Assembly: GCA_947629845.1 (NCBI GenBank)
Contig: CANRFD010000010.1
Coordinates: 1-23,471 of the forward strand
DNA from: an uncultured Clostridia bacterium
Lineage (GTDB): Bacteria > Bacillota > Clostridia > Christensenellales > Borkfalkiaceae
DNA: 23,471 nucleotides
Reading direction: 5' to 3'
Shown: positions 14,915 through 21,553 of the stretch, piece after piece
Position numbering within the stretch: the first letter of the stretch is position 1
How the letters are laid out: every line of letters starts with the position of its first letter
Program-made: the position numbers and the translations under genes
Notes under the pieces: model-generated
The model's database searches: none
The model's input: only the letters and a program-made list of their open reading frames with translations
Told to the model about the DNA's origin: nothing

Positions 14915-16528
14915 TCAGAGGATGTCTTTGAGACCGCCGATGAGTCCCGCAGTCGGTTCGGCGTTTTTGGGCGCCTCGTAGCTCTGCGCCTTGTCGAGTT
15001 CGCGGTCGACCGTGAGCTTCAGAGAATTGTTGAGCGTGACGTTGTTCTCGGAATAGTCGCCCTCGGTGGGGTTGTACTTGATCTTCGTTTCCAGCGTCAT
15101 CGAGTCGAGCTTGCCCGCCTTGACGACGACGGTGAACGTCGCTTCCTTGATGGTGTGATCTTCGCTGTTGAAATAATTTTCGACGGCGATGATGCCGTCC
15201 GCGGTGTTTTGGTTGAGCAGGTCGGAGACGTTTTGGGGGAGGGCGGCGATGCTGTCGTCGCTCAAATAGACGGTGTAGGTCGTCGCGTCGCCTTCCGTCG
15301 TCTGTTTCAGACAATCGACCGCGGCGGACGTGTATTTGAACAGCTTGGTCATTGTGGCGAACTGCGTATCGAGGCTGAGCGCGGGCGCGGGGTCGTAGCT
15401 GTTCTTGCCCTTGCGGGAGACGAGGTAGACGGTGCCGTCCGCGATGTTGCCGACGGTGAAGGAATAGCTCTCCCTGCCCTCGTCGACGTGGTGCCCCTTG
15501 TATTTGTAGCTGTTGTTGAATGCCGTGCCGTTCTTGTACAGGCGGGACTCGATGGTGTTCTTGGTGGCGAGGGTGGTAAGGCCGGGATCCATTTCGTTGA
15601 GCGCCTCGAAGTCGAGAGAATAGATCTCGGAGTTCTTGAGAGCGGTGAGCTTTTCGTCGATGTCGCTTAAAATGTTGCCGATCTCCGTCTTATCCGTGAC
15701 GAACCCGGTGACGGTGGGGATGTTGATGGCGGAGTTGTTCGCCGTCTGCGAGTAGGTGAGATCGAGCTGTGCCGACGCCGCCTTGACGGGGAAGGTGATG
15801 GCGGCCTTCAACGTGTAGCCCGAGAGCTTTCCGCTTGCGAGCGAGAAGGTGAAGTCGAGCCCCGAGACGGGATTGGTGAACGTGGTGCCCTTCAGGCTGA
15901 TGCTCGTATCCATCTTGCCGATGAGCCCGCAGATCTTGGAGAGGACGGAGTTCTCGGGGGAGATCTTGATCTTGGCGGTGTAGCCGCTGCCGCTCTTTGC
16001 GATGTTGCCGATGTCGTCCGCTTTCAGCGAGCCGATGAGTTCCTCGAAGGGGAGGTTGAGAAGGCGGAGCTCGGTATCCTTATAGTTGACGATCTCCTTT
16101 TTTACCTCGTTCTTGTCGTTCATCTTGACGGTGATGCGGGAGTCGCCCTGCGAGTAGATGTATTCGGTGGAATCATACAGCAGGACGCCGCTCGTCACGC
16201 GCTTGAATTGCAGGGCATTGGTATCCGAATTGAAGCGGTATTGGCAGTCGTACGTCGCGTTTGCGTTGGGCGACTGGATGGGGCCGATGTTCACGCTGCC
16301 CGAGAGGTTGAGCTTGAAGTCGTAGTTTTGCTCCGTGGCTTCCGCCGTGCTTTGGATGGCGGAGACGACTTCCGCGGAGGTGGGGAGCGTCTCGGCGGGC
16401 GGCGTCTGCGAGCCCGAGGGGGTTTGGGAGCCTGTCCCTTGGCCGGGAGTTTCGCTTTCGCCGCATCCCGCGAGCAGCAGGCAGCAGCCGAGAAGGACGC
16501 TGCAGGTGATGGAAATAAAACGTTTCAT
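14915..16528 (-). CDS. Predicted lipoprotein, 537 residues, unknown function
   Basis: This is an exported lipid-anchored protein with signal peptide MKRFISITCSVLLGCCLLLAGC and lipobox LLAGC (Cys22). A low-complexity Gly/Ser/Thr/Pro/Gln linker follows to about residue 50, and then a long beta-rich region without membrane segments. The overall pattern (amphipathic strands, repeated YxxDxELRLLNLP-like and TVVVKAGKLDSMTLETKIKYN segments) is reminiscent of LolA/LppX-type or DUF-class lipoproteins, but I cannot assign a family. AAGGAGG stands before the ATG. It is the second gene of an operon, 19 bases after the zinc-ribbon membrane protein. A decayed tail of a paralogue lies immediately downstream, which suggests past tandem duplication. 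Confidence 0.85.
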   Translation of the reverse strand: MKRFISITCSVLLGCCLLLAGCGESETPGQGTGSQTPSGSQTPPAETLPTSAEVVSAIQSTAEATEQNYDFKLNLSGSVNIGPIQSPNANATYDCQYRFNSDTNALQFKRVTSGVLLYDSTEYIYSQGDSRITVKMNDKNEVKKEIVNYKDTELRLLNLPFEELIGSLKADDIGNIAKSGSGYTAKIKISPENSVLSKICGLIGKMDTSISLKGTTFTNPVSGLDFTFSLASGKLSGYTLKAAITFPVKAASAQLDLTYSQTANNSAINIPTVTGFVTDKTEIGNILSDIDEKLTALKNSEIYSLDFEALNEMDPGLTTLATKNTIESRLYKNGTAFNNSYKYKGHHVDEGRESYSFTVGNIADGTVYLVSRKGKNSYDPAPALSLDTQFATMTKLFKYTSAAVDCLKQTTEGDATTYTVYLSDDSIAALPQNVSDLLNQNTADGIIAVENYFNSEDHTIKEATFTVVVKAGKLDSMTLETKIKYNPTEGDYSENNVTLNNSLKLTVDRELDKAQSYEAPKNAEPTAGLIGGLKDIL

Positions 16529-16547
16529 AAAATTCCTCCTTGAAATT

Positions 16548-17153
16548 TTATACGCTTTGCGTATTTGCGCGAAGTTTATTCAGAGTATGGATCTCCCGTG
16601 CGAGGCAGAAGGGGAAGGTGACGATGCTGACCAGTAGGGCAACGACGAACCCGAAGAGGAAGAGGAGCACGGAGAGAATGCCGCACAGGATGGCGCCGAA
16701 CAGTTTGACGGTGATGAGCCAGATGATGCCGTCGAGATCGAGCGTAAAGATGAGCATGGGCAGGTGGAAGGAGCGGCAGAAAAAGAGGAGAAGGTCGAGC
16801 GCGTAGCTCGTCCAGAAGCACTGTGCGACGAACATGAACACGGCGGCCGCTCCGCCGATCAGGGCAAGATAGGTGAAGTCGTTCTGCATGACGGACAGGA
16901 CGACGGCGATCGCGATGACGACGATGGCGGCGATCGTCGCGCAGATCATGCTGTTGCGGAAGCGGACGGCCTCTTCGCGGTATTCCGCATTCTTCTGCGT
17001 CTGTTTCCGCGCCGCGTTGCAGGGGGCGCAATAGATGGACTGGCCGCTGCGGCGGTGTACTACTTCATAGGGATCGCCCTGACGTATGGGCTTTTTGCAG
17101 GAATCGCAATATCCGATGATATTGGATGTGCCGTTTTCGGGGGTATCGCTCAT
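16548..17153 (-). CDS. Zinc-ribbon membrane protein, unknown function
   Basis: This is a 201-residue protein. A short cytoplasmic zinc ribbon carries two CxxC knuckles (C16/C19 in YCDSC and C42/C45 in YCAPC), followed by a charged linker (about 46-66). Hydrophobic segments then lie at about 68-88, 93-114, 118-138 and 142-180, and a basic tail ends the protein. This is a common architecture of small bacterial integral membrane proteins; the family and role are not recognisable from sequence alone. AAAGGAG lies before the ATG, and an exact-consensus promoter lies 28-56 bases upstream. The lipoprotein gene follows after 19 bases, so both are expected on one transcript and may act together at the membrane. 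Confidence 0.85.
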   Translation of the reverse strand: MSDTPENGTSNIIGYCDSCKKPIRQGDPYEVVHRRSGQSIYCAPCNAARKQTQKNAEYREEAVRFRNSMICATIAAIVVIAIAVVLSVMQNDFTYLALIGGAAAVFMFVAQCFWTSYALDLLLFFCRSFHLPMLIFTLDLDGIIWLITVKLFGAILCGILSVLLFLFGFVVALLVSIVTFPFCLAREIHTLNKLRANTQSV

Positions 17154-17180
17154 TGCTTTTCTCCTTTGATTTTTGTCATA

Positions 17181-17209
17181 ATTATAATATGGAAGAAAAT
17201 AATTGTCAA
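17181..17209 (-). promoter_or_regulatory. Exact-consensus sigma-A promoter of the zinc-ribbon/lipoprotein operon
   Basis: On the minus strand: TTGACA (17209-17204), a 17-base spacer and TATAAT (17186-17181), all matching the consensus. The spacer is AT-rich. It faces away from the XRE regulator gene that begins about 100 bases to the right, so the regulator may control it. Confidence 0.85.
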
Positions 17210-17294
17210 GAAATATTTAGTAACATTCGATAAAATATATAAAATGAGCAATTATTGGGGTGTGGCACAAACTTATTTCAACACAAAAAAACGA

Positions 17295-17308
17295 TATACT
17301 TTTAGTAT
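17295..17308 (+). promoter_or_regulatory. Candidate -10 box and palindrome at the XRE start codon
   Basis: TATACT (17295-17300) lies 7 bases before the ATG, so a transcript from it would begin at or next to the start codon. The perfect inverted repeat ATACT-TTT-AGTAT (17296-17308) overlaps both the -10 box and the start codon. The -35 region (TTATTT, 17273-17278, 16-base spacer) is poor. Confidence 0.5.
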
Positions 17309-17606
17309 GGAAATCGGAGAGATCATTGATAGGATCAGCTATATCCGCGTCCGCGCGCACCTCTCCGCAAGGAAGTTGAGCCTTGCGGTGGGCAAAAATC
17401 CGAGCTACATCCACCTCTTGGAGAACAAGCGGAATTTCGAACCGTCGCTCTCCACGCTGCTGGATATTTTGGACGTGTGCGACGTCACCCCGGAGGAGTT
17501 TTTCTCGGAGAATATGGCGGAGTACGCCATCGACCGAAAGACGTTGGCGTTTTTGAAAACGCTCTCGGAGGGGCAGAAACAGGCCATCATGAATTTGTAT
17601 AAGTGA
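17307..17606 (+). CDS. Small XRE-family HTH transcriptional regulator
   Basis: This is a 99-residue DNA-binding protein. Residues about 5-60 form a Cro/C1-type helix-turn-helix domain: ISYIRVRAHLSARKLSLAVG, then KNPSYIHLLENKRNFEPSLSTLLDILDVCDVTPEEFF. A short helical tail follows. Related Clostridia regulators begin with a similar MxxIIxRI, supporting the ATG at 17307; an in-frame ATG at 17244 would add 21 residues without a family match. Neither start has a Shine-Dalgarno, and a -10-like TATACT sits immediately before 17307, so the mRNA may be leaderless. It is divergent from the zinc-ribbon/lipoprotein operon, which makes that operon and itself the first candidates for regulation. Confidence 0.85.
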   Translation: MEIGEIIDRISYIRVRAHLSARKLSLAVGKNPSYIHLLENKRNFEPSLSTLLDILDVCDVTPEEFFSENMAEYAIDRKTLAFLKTLSEGQKQAIMNLYK

Positions 17607-17634
17607 GTTGGGGATTTATAGGACGGAATGGAAA

Positions 17635-17678
17635 GCCGAAGGGCGTCCCGCGCAAGTTTGCGCGGGACGCCCTTCGGC
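17635..17678. repeat. 21-bp perfect palindrome after the XRE gene
   Basis: The left arm 17635-17655 is exactly complementary to 17658-17678 around a 2-base centre. It begins GCCGAAGGGCGTCCC and carries GCGCAA/TTGCGC at the centre. There is no U-tract after it, so it is not a textbook terminator, though it lies 29 bases past the stop codon. Confidence 0.75.
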
Positions 17679-17734
17679 GGTTGATGGGGACGGGGCGGAA
17701 TGGGGGATAGGGGCGGCGGACTTCGTTGTTCGGG

Positions 17735-17789
17735 ATCCTTCGCGGATAGGCCAATGCGGACTGCGTAGAACAGTTCGGCTCAGGATGAC
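17735..17789. repeat. Hairpin repeat family R, copy 5 (degenerate)
   Basis: Outer pair ATCCT (17735-17739) / AGGAT (17782-17786), followed by GACG as in the other copies; TTCGGCTCAGGATGACG matches copy 4 closely. The internal part (AATGCGGACTGCGTAGAACAG) differs from all other copies. Confidence 0.6.
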
Positions 17790-17832
17790 GCGGTAGACAG
17801 GCGCGCGGGTTACATAGGAGAAAAAATAAGGA

Positions 17833-17941
17833 CATGTTTCGACACACAGCCGACCGCGGGTGCGGTCGGCTGTGGCTACTTCGGCGCGTTGCGCCTCGTG
17901 CCGCGCTTAGTAGACAAATAGTGCGCGCGGGGCAACATGAC
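17833..17941. repeat. Hairpin repeat family R, copy 6 (with insertion)
   Basis: Outer pair CATGTT (17833-17838) / AACATG (17934-17939). Inner stem 17845-17857 / 17862-17874 is perfect over 13 bp with loop GGGT. Compared with copies 3 and 8, about 55 extra bases (17876-17930) lie between the inner hairpin and the right outer arm, including the small hairpin GGCGC-GTT-GCGCC (17883-17895). Confidence 0.75.
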
Positions 17942-18036
17942 GTGATTATGGCTCAATCCCCATCACCGCCTACGGCGGAGCTTCAGCACAAGGCACGCCT
18001 GCGGCGCCCTTTGCAAAAGGGGAAGCCTTGGGGGGC
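17942..18036. repeat. Linker plus hairpin module S, copy 2 (interrupted)
   Basis: The linker GTGATTATGGCTCAATCCCC leads into CATCACCGCCTACGGCGGAGCTTC, then about 23 unrelated bases, then CCTTTGCAAAAGGGGAAGCC. In the copy at 18325-18395 the same parts are contiguous, so this copy looks interrupted by a small insertion. Confidence 0.65.
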
Positions 18037-18115
18037 TGTCATTTCGAGCGAAGCGAAGTGGAGTCGAGAAATCTCAAAATAAGGTAGAGATGTCTCGACG
18101 GAGCTCGACATGACA
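18037..18115. repeat. Hairpin repeat, copy 7 (TGTCATTTCGAG type)
   Basis: TGTCATTTCGAG (18037-18048) and CTCGACATGACA (18104-18115) are complementary with one mismatch. Inside are CGAGAAATCTC and GAGATGTCTCG. It belongs to the same style (GTCAT...ATGAC ends) but has a different interior from the other copies. Confidence 0.65.
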
Positions 18116-18183
18116 AATATATGGCGGGCGGGGGATAAGGGAAGATTCGCTCGGCTCCTACGGAGCCTCGGAATGAGGAAGCC

Positions 18184-18234
18184 CCACTCCCCTACCCCCC
18201 TCCCGAGGAGGGGGCGGCGAGAGAGGAGCTGAAG
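18184..18234. repeat. Hairpin module T, copy 2
   Basis: CCCCTACCCCCCTCCCGAG / GAGGGGGCGGCGAGAGAGGAG matches the module at 14692-14742 with few differences and again sits just before an R-family copy. The remainder of 18116-18183 shows no gene and no clear repeat. Confidence 0.65.
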
Positions 18235-18265
18235 GGTGCGGGTTATAAGGGAGAAAAATAAGGAT

Positions 18266-18322
18266 ATGTTTCGACTACGAAGCCCCGCCGATTGTGTCGG
18301 CGGGGCTTCTGCTCAACATGAC
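18266..18322. repeat. Hairpin repeat family R, copy 8
   Basis: Outer pair ATGTT (18266-18270) / AACAT (18315-18319). The inner 13-bp stem of the GAAGCCCCGCCGA type with loop TTGTG is the same as in copy 3. It is followed by the recurrent linker into module S at 18354-18395. Confidence 0.85.
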
Positions 18323-18353
18323 GTAATTATGGCTCAATCCCCATCACCGCCTA

Positions 18354-18395
18354 CGGCGGAGCTTCCCCTTTAGAAAAGGGGGAGCCAAGGGGGGG
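18354..18395. repeat. Hairpin module S, copy 3
   Basis: CCTACGGCGGAGCTTCCCCTTT-AGAA-AAGGGGGAGCC followed by AAGG and eight Gs. It ends 4 bases from the stop codon of the minus-strand antiporter and may act as its terminator. Confidence 0.65.
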
Positions 18396-18398
18396 GGA

Positions 18399-19721
18399 TT
18401 ACATGGTTTCGCCCCAGTCGGGGGGGAGAGTGGGGGCGGGAGGGGTCGGGGTCGAAGAAGAGGGGCGGTGAAAACGGCGGCCGCGTCCGCCGCGTCCGTT
18501 GCGGCGTTCCTCCCGTGAATACGACCATTTCAGCAGGATGGGAGTCAGCACCGAAGAGATCAATATAATGAAGAAAATAAAGGGCTGGATGGCGGGATCG
18601 ACGAGCCCGGCGCGGACGCCCTGTTCGGCGCAGATGAGAATGACTTCGGCGCGCACCATCATGCCGAGGCCGGTGCGGGCGCTATCGTACCACGAGAACT
18701 TGCACAGTCTCGCGCCGAGGCCGCAGCCGACGAATTTTCCGAGGAGGGCCACGGCGACGAACACGAGCCCGAATGCGAGGAAGGGGAGGGTGATGCCGCC
18801 GAGATCCAAGTTCATGCCGATCTTGGCAAAGAACACGGGCGAGAAGAAGAGGTAGCCGATGGTATCCACCTTATTTTCGACGTACGGGGTCTCCGAGAGG
18901 GTGCCGCCGAGCAAAATTCCCGCAAGGTAGGCGCCCGTGATGTCGGCAACGCCGAAGAGTTTTTCGGCGGCGTAGGCGTACAAAAAGCAGGCGGCGAGCG
19001 AGATGATGGGGACGCGGCGGTTGTGCGGGGCGCGGCGTTCCATCATGTCGAACAGCTTCCTGAGCCCGACGCCCAAGGCGATGGCGGCGACGAAAAAGAC
19101 GACGATCTTGATGACGACAAGCCCGGGGTTGGGGTCGAACCAATTCCAGCTGCCGCCCGCGCCGTCGCCCGAGGCAAAGCCCGTCAAAACGGACAGAATG
19201 ATGATGCCGATGACGTCGTCGATGACGGCGGCGGCGACGATGGATGCGCCGAGTTTGGTATCGAGCTTACCGAGTTCCTTTAAGACGGCGACGGTGACGG
19301 AGACGGAGGTCGCCGTGAGAATGGCGCCGTAGAAGAACCATGTGAGCACGGTGGCGTCACGCTGAAAGAGAAAGGCGACGAGGGTGCCGAGCCCCATGGG
19401 GACGACGACGCCCATCGTGGTGATGACGACGGAGGGCACGCCCGCCGATTTCAGCTTTTTCAGGTCGGTGCCCAGCCCCGTGGAGAACATGATGAGAACG
19501 ACGCCGATCTCCCCGATGACGTCGAGGGCGAATTTGGAGCTTTCGCCGAAAAAGGCGTCTGTGAGCGGCTGCCAAGGGATATATTTGAGAAGCCCGATGA
19601 GAATGCCCGCGACGAGCATCCCGATGACGGCGGGCATCCCGATTTTGTGCGCCCCCAGCCCCATGAGTTTGGAGAAGAGCAGAATGACGGCGAGGGGCAG
19701 GAGAATTTCAAACGCCTGCAT
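18399..19721 (-). CDS. CPA2-family cation/proton antiporter (NapA/KefB-like)
   Basis: This is a 440-residue multipass membrane protein exchanging Na+ or K+ for protons, used in pH and ion homeostasis. Hydrophobic segments cover residues 1-395. The ion-binding helix region reads TATSVSVTVAVLKELGKLDTKLGASIVAAAVIDDVIGIIILS (about 136-177) and has an Asp168-Asp169 pair, the DD motif expected of electrogenic CPA2 members. There is no TrkA-type regulatory domain after the membrane part. Instead the protein ends in a polar Arg/Gly-rich then Pro/Ser/Thr-rich tail of about 33 residues, encoded in low-complexity DNA next to a repeat. AAGGA stands before the ATG, with a TTGCAT-N16-TATAAT promoter upstream. 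It is divergent from the mrnC operon. Ion specificity cannot be read from the sequence. Confidence 0.9.
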   Translation of the reverse strand: MQAFEILLPLAVILLFSKLMGLGAHKIGMPAVIGMLVAGILIGLLKYIPWQPLTDAFFGESSKFALDVIGEIGVVLIMFSTGLGTDLKKLKSAGVPSVVITTMGVVVPMGLGTLVAFLFQRDATVLTWFFYGAILTATSVSVTVAVLKELGKLDTKLGASIVAAAVIDDVIGIIILSVLTGFASGDGAGGSWNWFDPNPGLVVIKIVVFFVAAIALGVGLRKLFDMMERRAPHNRRVPIISLAACFLYAYAAEKLFGVADITGAYLAGILLGGTLSETPYVENKVDTIGYLFFSPVFFAKIGMNLDLGGITLPFLAFGLVFVAVALLGKFVGCGLGARLCKFSWYDSARTGLGMMVRAEVILICAEQGVRAGLVDPAIQPFIFFIILISSVLTPILLKWSYSREERRNGRGGRGRRFHRPSSSTPTPPAPTLPPDWGETM

Positions 19722-19759
19722 ATGTTGTCCTTGCTGCGGAGCCTTTCCGAAGCAACTAT

Positions 19760-19787
19760 ATTATAAACCTTTTTTTGCAAAATGCAA
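19760..19787 (-). promoter_or_regulatory. Promoter of the antiporter gene
   Basis: On the minus strand: TTGCAT (19787-19782), a 16-base spacer and TATAAT (19765-19760). It lies about 40 bases before the antiporter ATG and faces away from the mrnC promoter. Confidence 0.65.
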
Positions 19788-19862
19788 CTTTTTGAGCGGG
19801 GATTTTGCACCCCCCGAATTTTGAGAAAAGTTCACTTTTCCTGATACTTTTCGCGCGAATGC

Positions 19863-19891
19863 TTGTCTTTTGCGGGCGGATATGGTATAAT
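19863..19891 (+). promoter_or_regulatory. Promoter of the mrnC-rlmB-sigH operon
   Basis: TTGTCT (19863-19868), a 17-base spacer and TATAAT (19886-19891) preceded by TGG (extended -10). The predicted start point, about 19898, coincides with the ATG at 19899. Confidence 0.75.
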
Positions 19892-19898
19892 GCAAGCA

Positions 19899-20297
19899 AT
19901 GGTCTGTATCGGTGAGCCCGTTCCCGCGGAGCGGGCGAAGCAAATGAATCCCGTCGTTCTCGCCTTTGTGGGAGACGCCGTGTACACCCTCCTCGTGCGG
20001 GAGAAACTTGCGCTCGCCCTGAAGAGCAAGGCGGGGGAGCTCAACCGCCGCGCGGCGGACGTGGTGTCGGCGCACGGGCAGAGCCAAACGATGGAGCGGG
20101 TGCTGCCCCTTCTCACGGAGGAGGAGGAAGAGATCTACCGCCGCGGCAGGAACGCCCACAAGCCGACGCGGAGCAAGAATGCGAGCGTCGCCGAGTACGT
20201 GCGCTCGACGGGGGCGGAGGCGCTCATCGGCTACCTCTATCTCACGGGCGACACGGCGCGCATCGAGGCGCTGTTTTTCGCGGAGGAAAATTCATGA
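19899..20297 (+). CDS. mrnC: Mini-ribonuclease III
   Basis: This is a 132-residue RNase III-type catalytic domain without a dsRNA-binding domain. In Bacillus this enzyme matures 23S rRNA ends. The catalytic motif is NPVVLAFVGDAVYTLLVREKL (Asp26), with a second conserved block RSKNASVAEYVRSTGAEALIGYLYLTGD (Glu107). The ATG at 19899 is preferred: an upstream TTG at 19863 is the -35 box and the ATG at 19890 overlaps the -10. ATG 19944, immediately before NPVVLAFVGD, is the alternative. There is no Shine-Dalgarno before 19899 and the predicted transcript start is at the codon, so the message may be leaderless. Its stop overlaps the rlmB start (ATGA). The gene order with rlmB and sigH is the standard Firmicutes one. 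Confidence 0.9.
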   Translation: MVCIGEPVPAERAKQMNPVVLAFVGDAVYTLLVREKLALALKSKAGELNRRAADVVSAHGQSQTMERVLPLLTEEEEEIYRRGRNAHKPTRSKNASVAEYVRSTGAEALIGYLYLTGDTARIEALFFAEENS

Positions 20298-21004
20298 AAA
20301 CCGAGGGCAGGAACGCCGTTTTGGAACTTCTCAAGTCGGGAAAGACGGTGGAAAAAATTCTGATAGAAAAGGGGGCGCAGGGGTCGCTCGGGAAGATCTT
20401 CGCCGAGGCCCGCGCCAGGGATATCCGCGTCCAATTCGTGGACAGGGCGGCGCTCGACAGGGAGAGCGCGGACAAGCGGCACCAAGGGGTGATCGCCTTT
20501 ACGACGGACTACGAATACGCCGACCTCTACGACCTGTTCGGCGGGGAAGAGAGCCTCGTCGTCGTGTGCGACGGCATCGAGGACGTGCACAATTTGGGCT
20601 CCATCCTCCGCGTTGCCGAGTGTGCCGGGGCGGACGGCGTCGTCATTCCCAAGGCGAAGGGCGCGACGGTCACGGAGGCCGTTATCCGCATCTCGGCGGG
20701 GGCGGCGGAGCACATCAAGGTCGCCAAAGTTCCCTCCGTAAACTACGCCGTGGACGAGCTGAAGAAGAACGGCTACTGGGTGTATGCGCTGGAGGCGGGC
20801 GGCGAGAGCATTTACGATAACAAACTGACGGGGAAGGTCGCCCTCGTCGTGGGAGGAGAGGACAGCGGCGTGAAGCGGCTGACGCGGGAGAAGTGCGATA
20901 AAGTGCTCTCCATTCCGCTCTTCGGAAAGGTAAATTCGCTGAACGCCTCGGTCGCGCTCGGCATTGCGGTATACGAGGTGGTGCGTGCAAGAGTTCAGGG
21001 CTGA
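20294..21004 (+). CDS. rlmB: 23S rRNA 2'-O-ribose methyltransferase RlmB (SpoU/TrmH family)
   Basis: This is a SAM-dependent methyltransferase of the SPOUT class (236 residues), expected to methylate a guanosine ribose in 23S rRNA. An N-terminal substrate-binding domain (about 1-70, EGRNAVLELLKSGKTVEKIL, KRHQGVIAF) precedes the knotted catalytic domain. Its motifs are DGIEDVHNLGSILRVAECAGADGVVIP (Asn100, Arg106), VVGGEDSGV (Glu189) and IPLFGKVNSLNASVALGIAVYE (207-228). The gene is translationally coupled to mrnC by an ATGA overlap and overlaps the next gene by 20 bases. Confidence 0.93.
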   Translation: MKTEGRNAVLELLKSGKTVEKILIEKGAQGSLGKIFAEARARDIRVQFVDRAALDRESADKRHQGVIAFTTDYEYADLYDLFGGEESLVVVCDGIEDVHNLGSILRVAECAGADGVVIPKAKGATVTEAVIRISAGAAEHIKVAKVPSVNYAVDELKKNGYWVYALEAGGESIYDNKLTGKVALVVGGEDSGVKRLTREKCDKVLSIPLFGKVNSLNASVALGIAVYEVVRARVQG

Positions 21005-21539
21005 AACCGACGAAGCGCTCGCGGAGCGGGCGCAGAAGGGGGAGGGCGCGGCGACGGAAGAGCTGCTCCTGCGCTATAAGAACGCCGTGCGCTCGGTCGC
21101 GCGCAAGTACTTCCTCGCGGGGGCGGAGACCGACGACCTCGTGCAGGAGGGCATGATCGGGCTGTATGCCGCCATCGGGGACTATCGGCCCGAGGCGGGC
21201 AAGAGCTTCAAAAATTTCGCCTACCTCTGCGTGACGCGGCGCATCGTGGACGTGCTGCGGGCGGCGGGGCGCAACAGGAGCGGGGAGCTCGAACCGCTCG
21301 ACCCCGACCTTCCCGCCGACGGGGATACGCCCGAAGAATATCTCATCAGCGGGGAGAGCCGCGCCGAGCTGCACATGCGGCTGACGCGCGAACTCTCCGA
21401 CTTCGAGTTCCGCGTCGTCACCTACTACCTCGACGGCATGAGCTATGCCGAGATCTCGGAGGCGACGGGCAAGGAAGTAAAGAGCGTGGACAACGCCCTC
21501 TCGCGCGCAAGGCGCAAACTTTGCGGGCATCTCCAATAA
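20985..21539 (+). CDS. sigH: RNA polymerase sigma-H-type factor
   Basis: This is a 184-residue sigma-70-family factor. Region 2 covers about 25-95 with the core-binding DLVQEGMIGLYAAIGDYRPEAGKSFKNFAYLCVTRRIVD. The region 4 helix-turn-helix covers about 136-180 (LSDFEFRVVTYYLDGMSYAEISEATGKEVKSVDNALSRARRKL). Similarity to SigH plus the mrnC-rlmB context supports the name; in Bacillus this factor drives transition-state and early sporulation genes, but its role here is not shown. The GTG at 20985 is chosen because GAGGTGG stands just upstream; the TTG at 20964 has nothing comparable and reads through rlmB. It is somewhat shorter than the Bacillus protein. The Rae1/YacP gene usually found before it is absent. 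Confidence 0.88.
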   Translation: MQEFRAETDEALAERAQKGEGAATEELLLRYKNAVRSVARKYFLAGAETDDLVQEGMIGLYAAIGDYRPEAGKSFKNFAYLCVTRRIVDVLRAAGRNRSGELEPLDPDLPADGDTPEEYLISGESRAELHMRLTRELSDFEFRVVTYYLDGMSYAEISEATGKEVKSVDNALSRARRKLCGHLQ

Positions 21540-21553
21540 AGGGGACGAACCTG

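Noticed and set aside
16764..17306. Long N-terminal extension of the XRE regulator
   Set aside because: It runs antisense through the zinc-ribbon membrane protein and through its consensus promoter; the HTH family begins near residue 1 of the shorter form.
13187..18395. CRISPR array
   Set aside because: The repeats are irregularly spaced, differ in internal sequence, are self-complementary hairpins, and have no uniform spacers or cas genes nearby.
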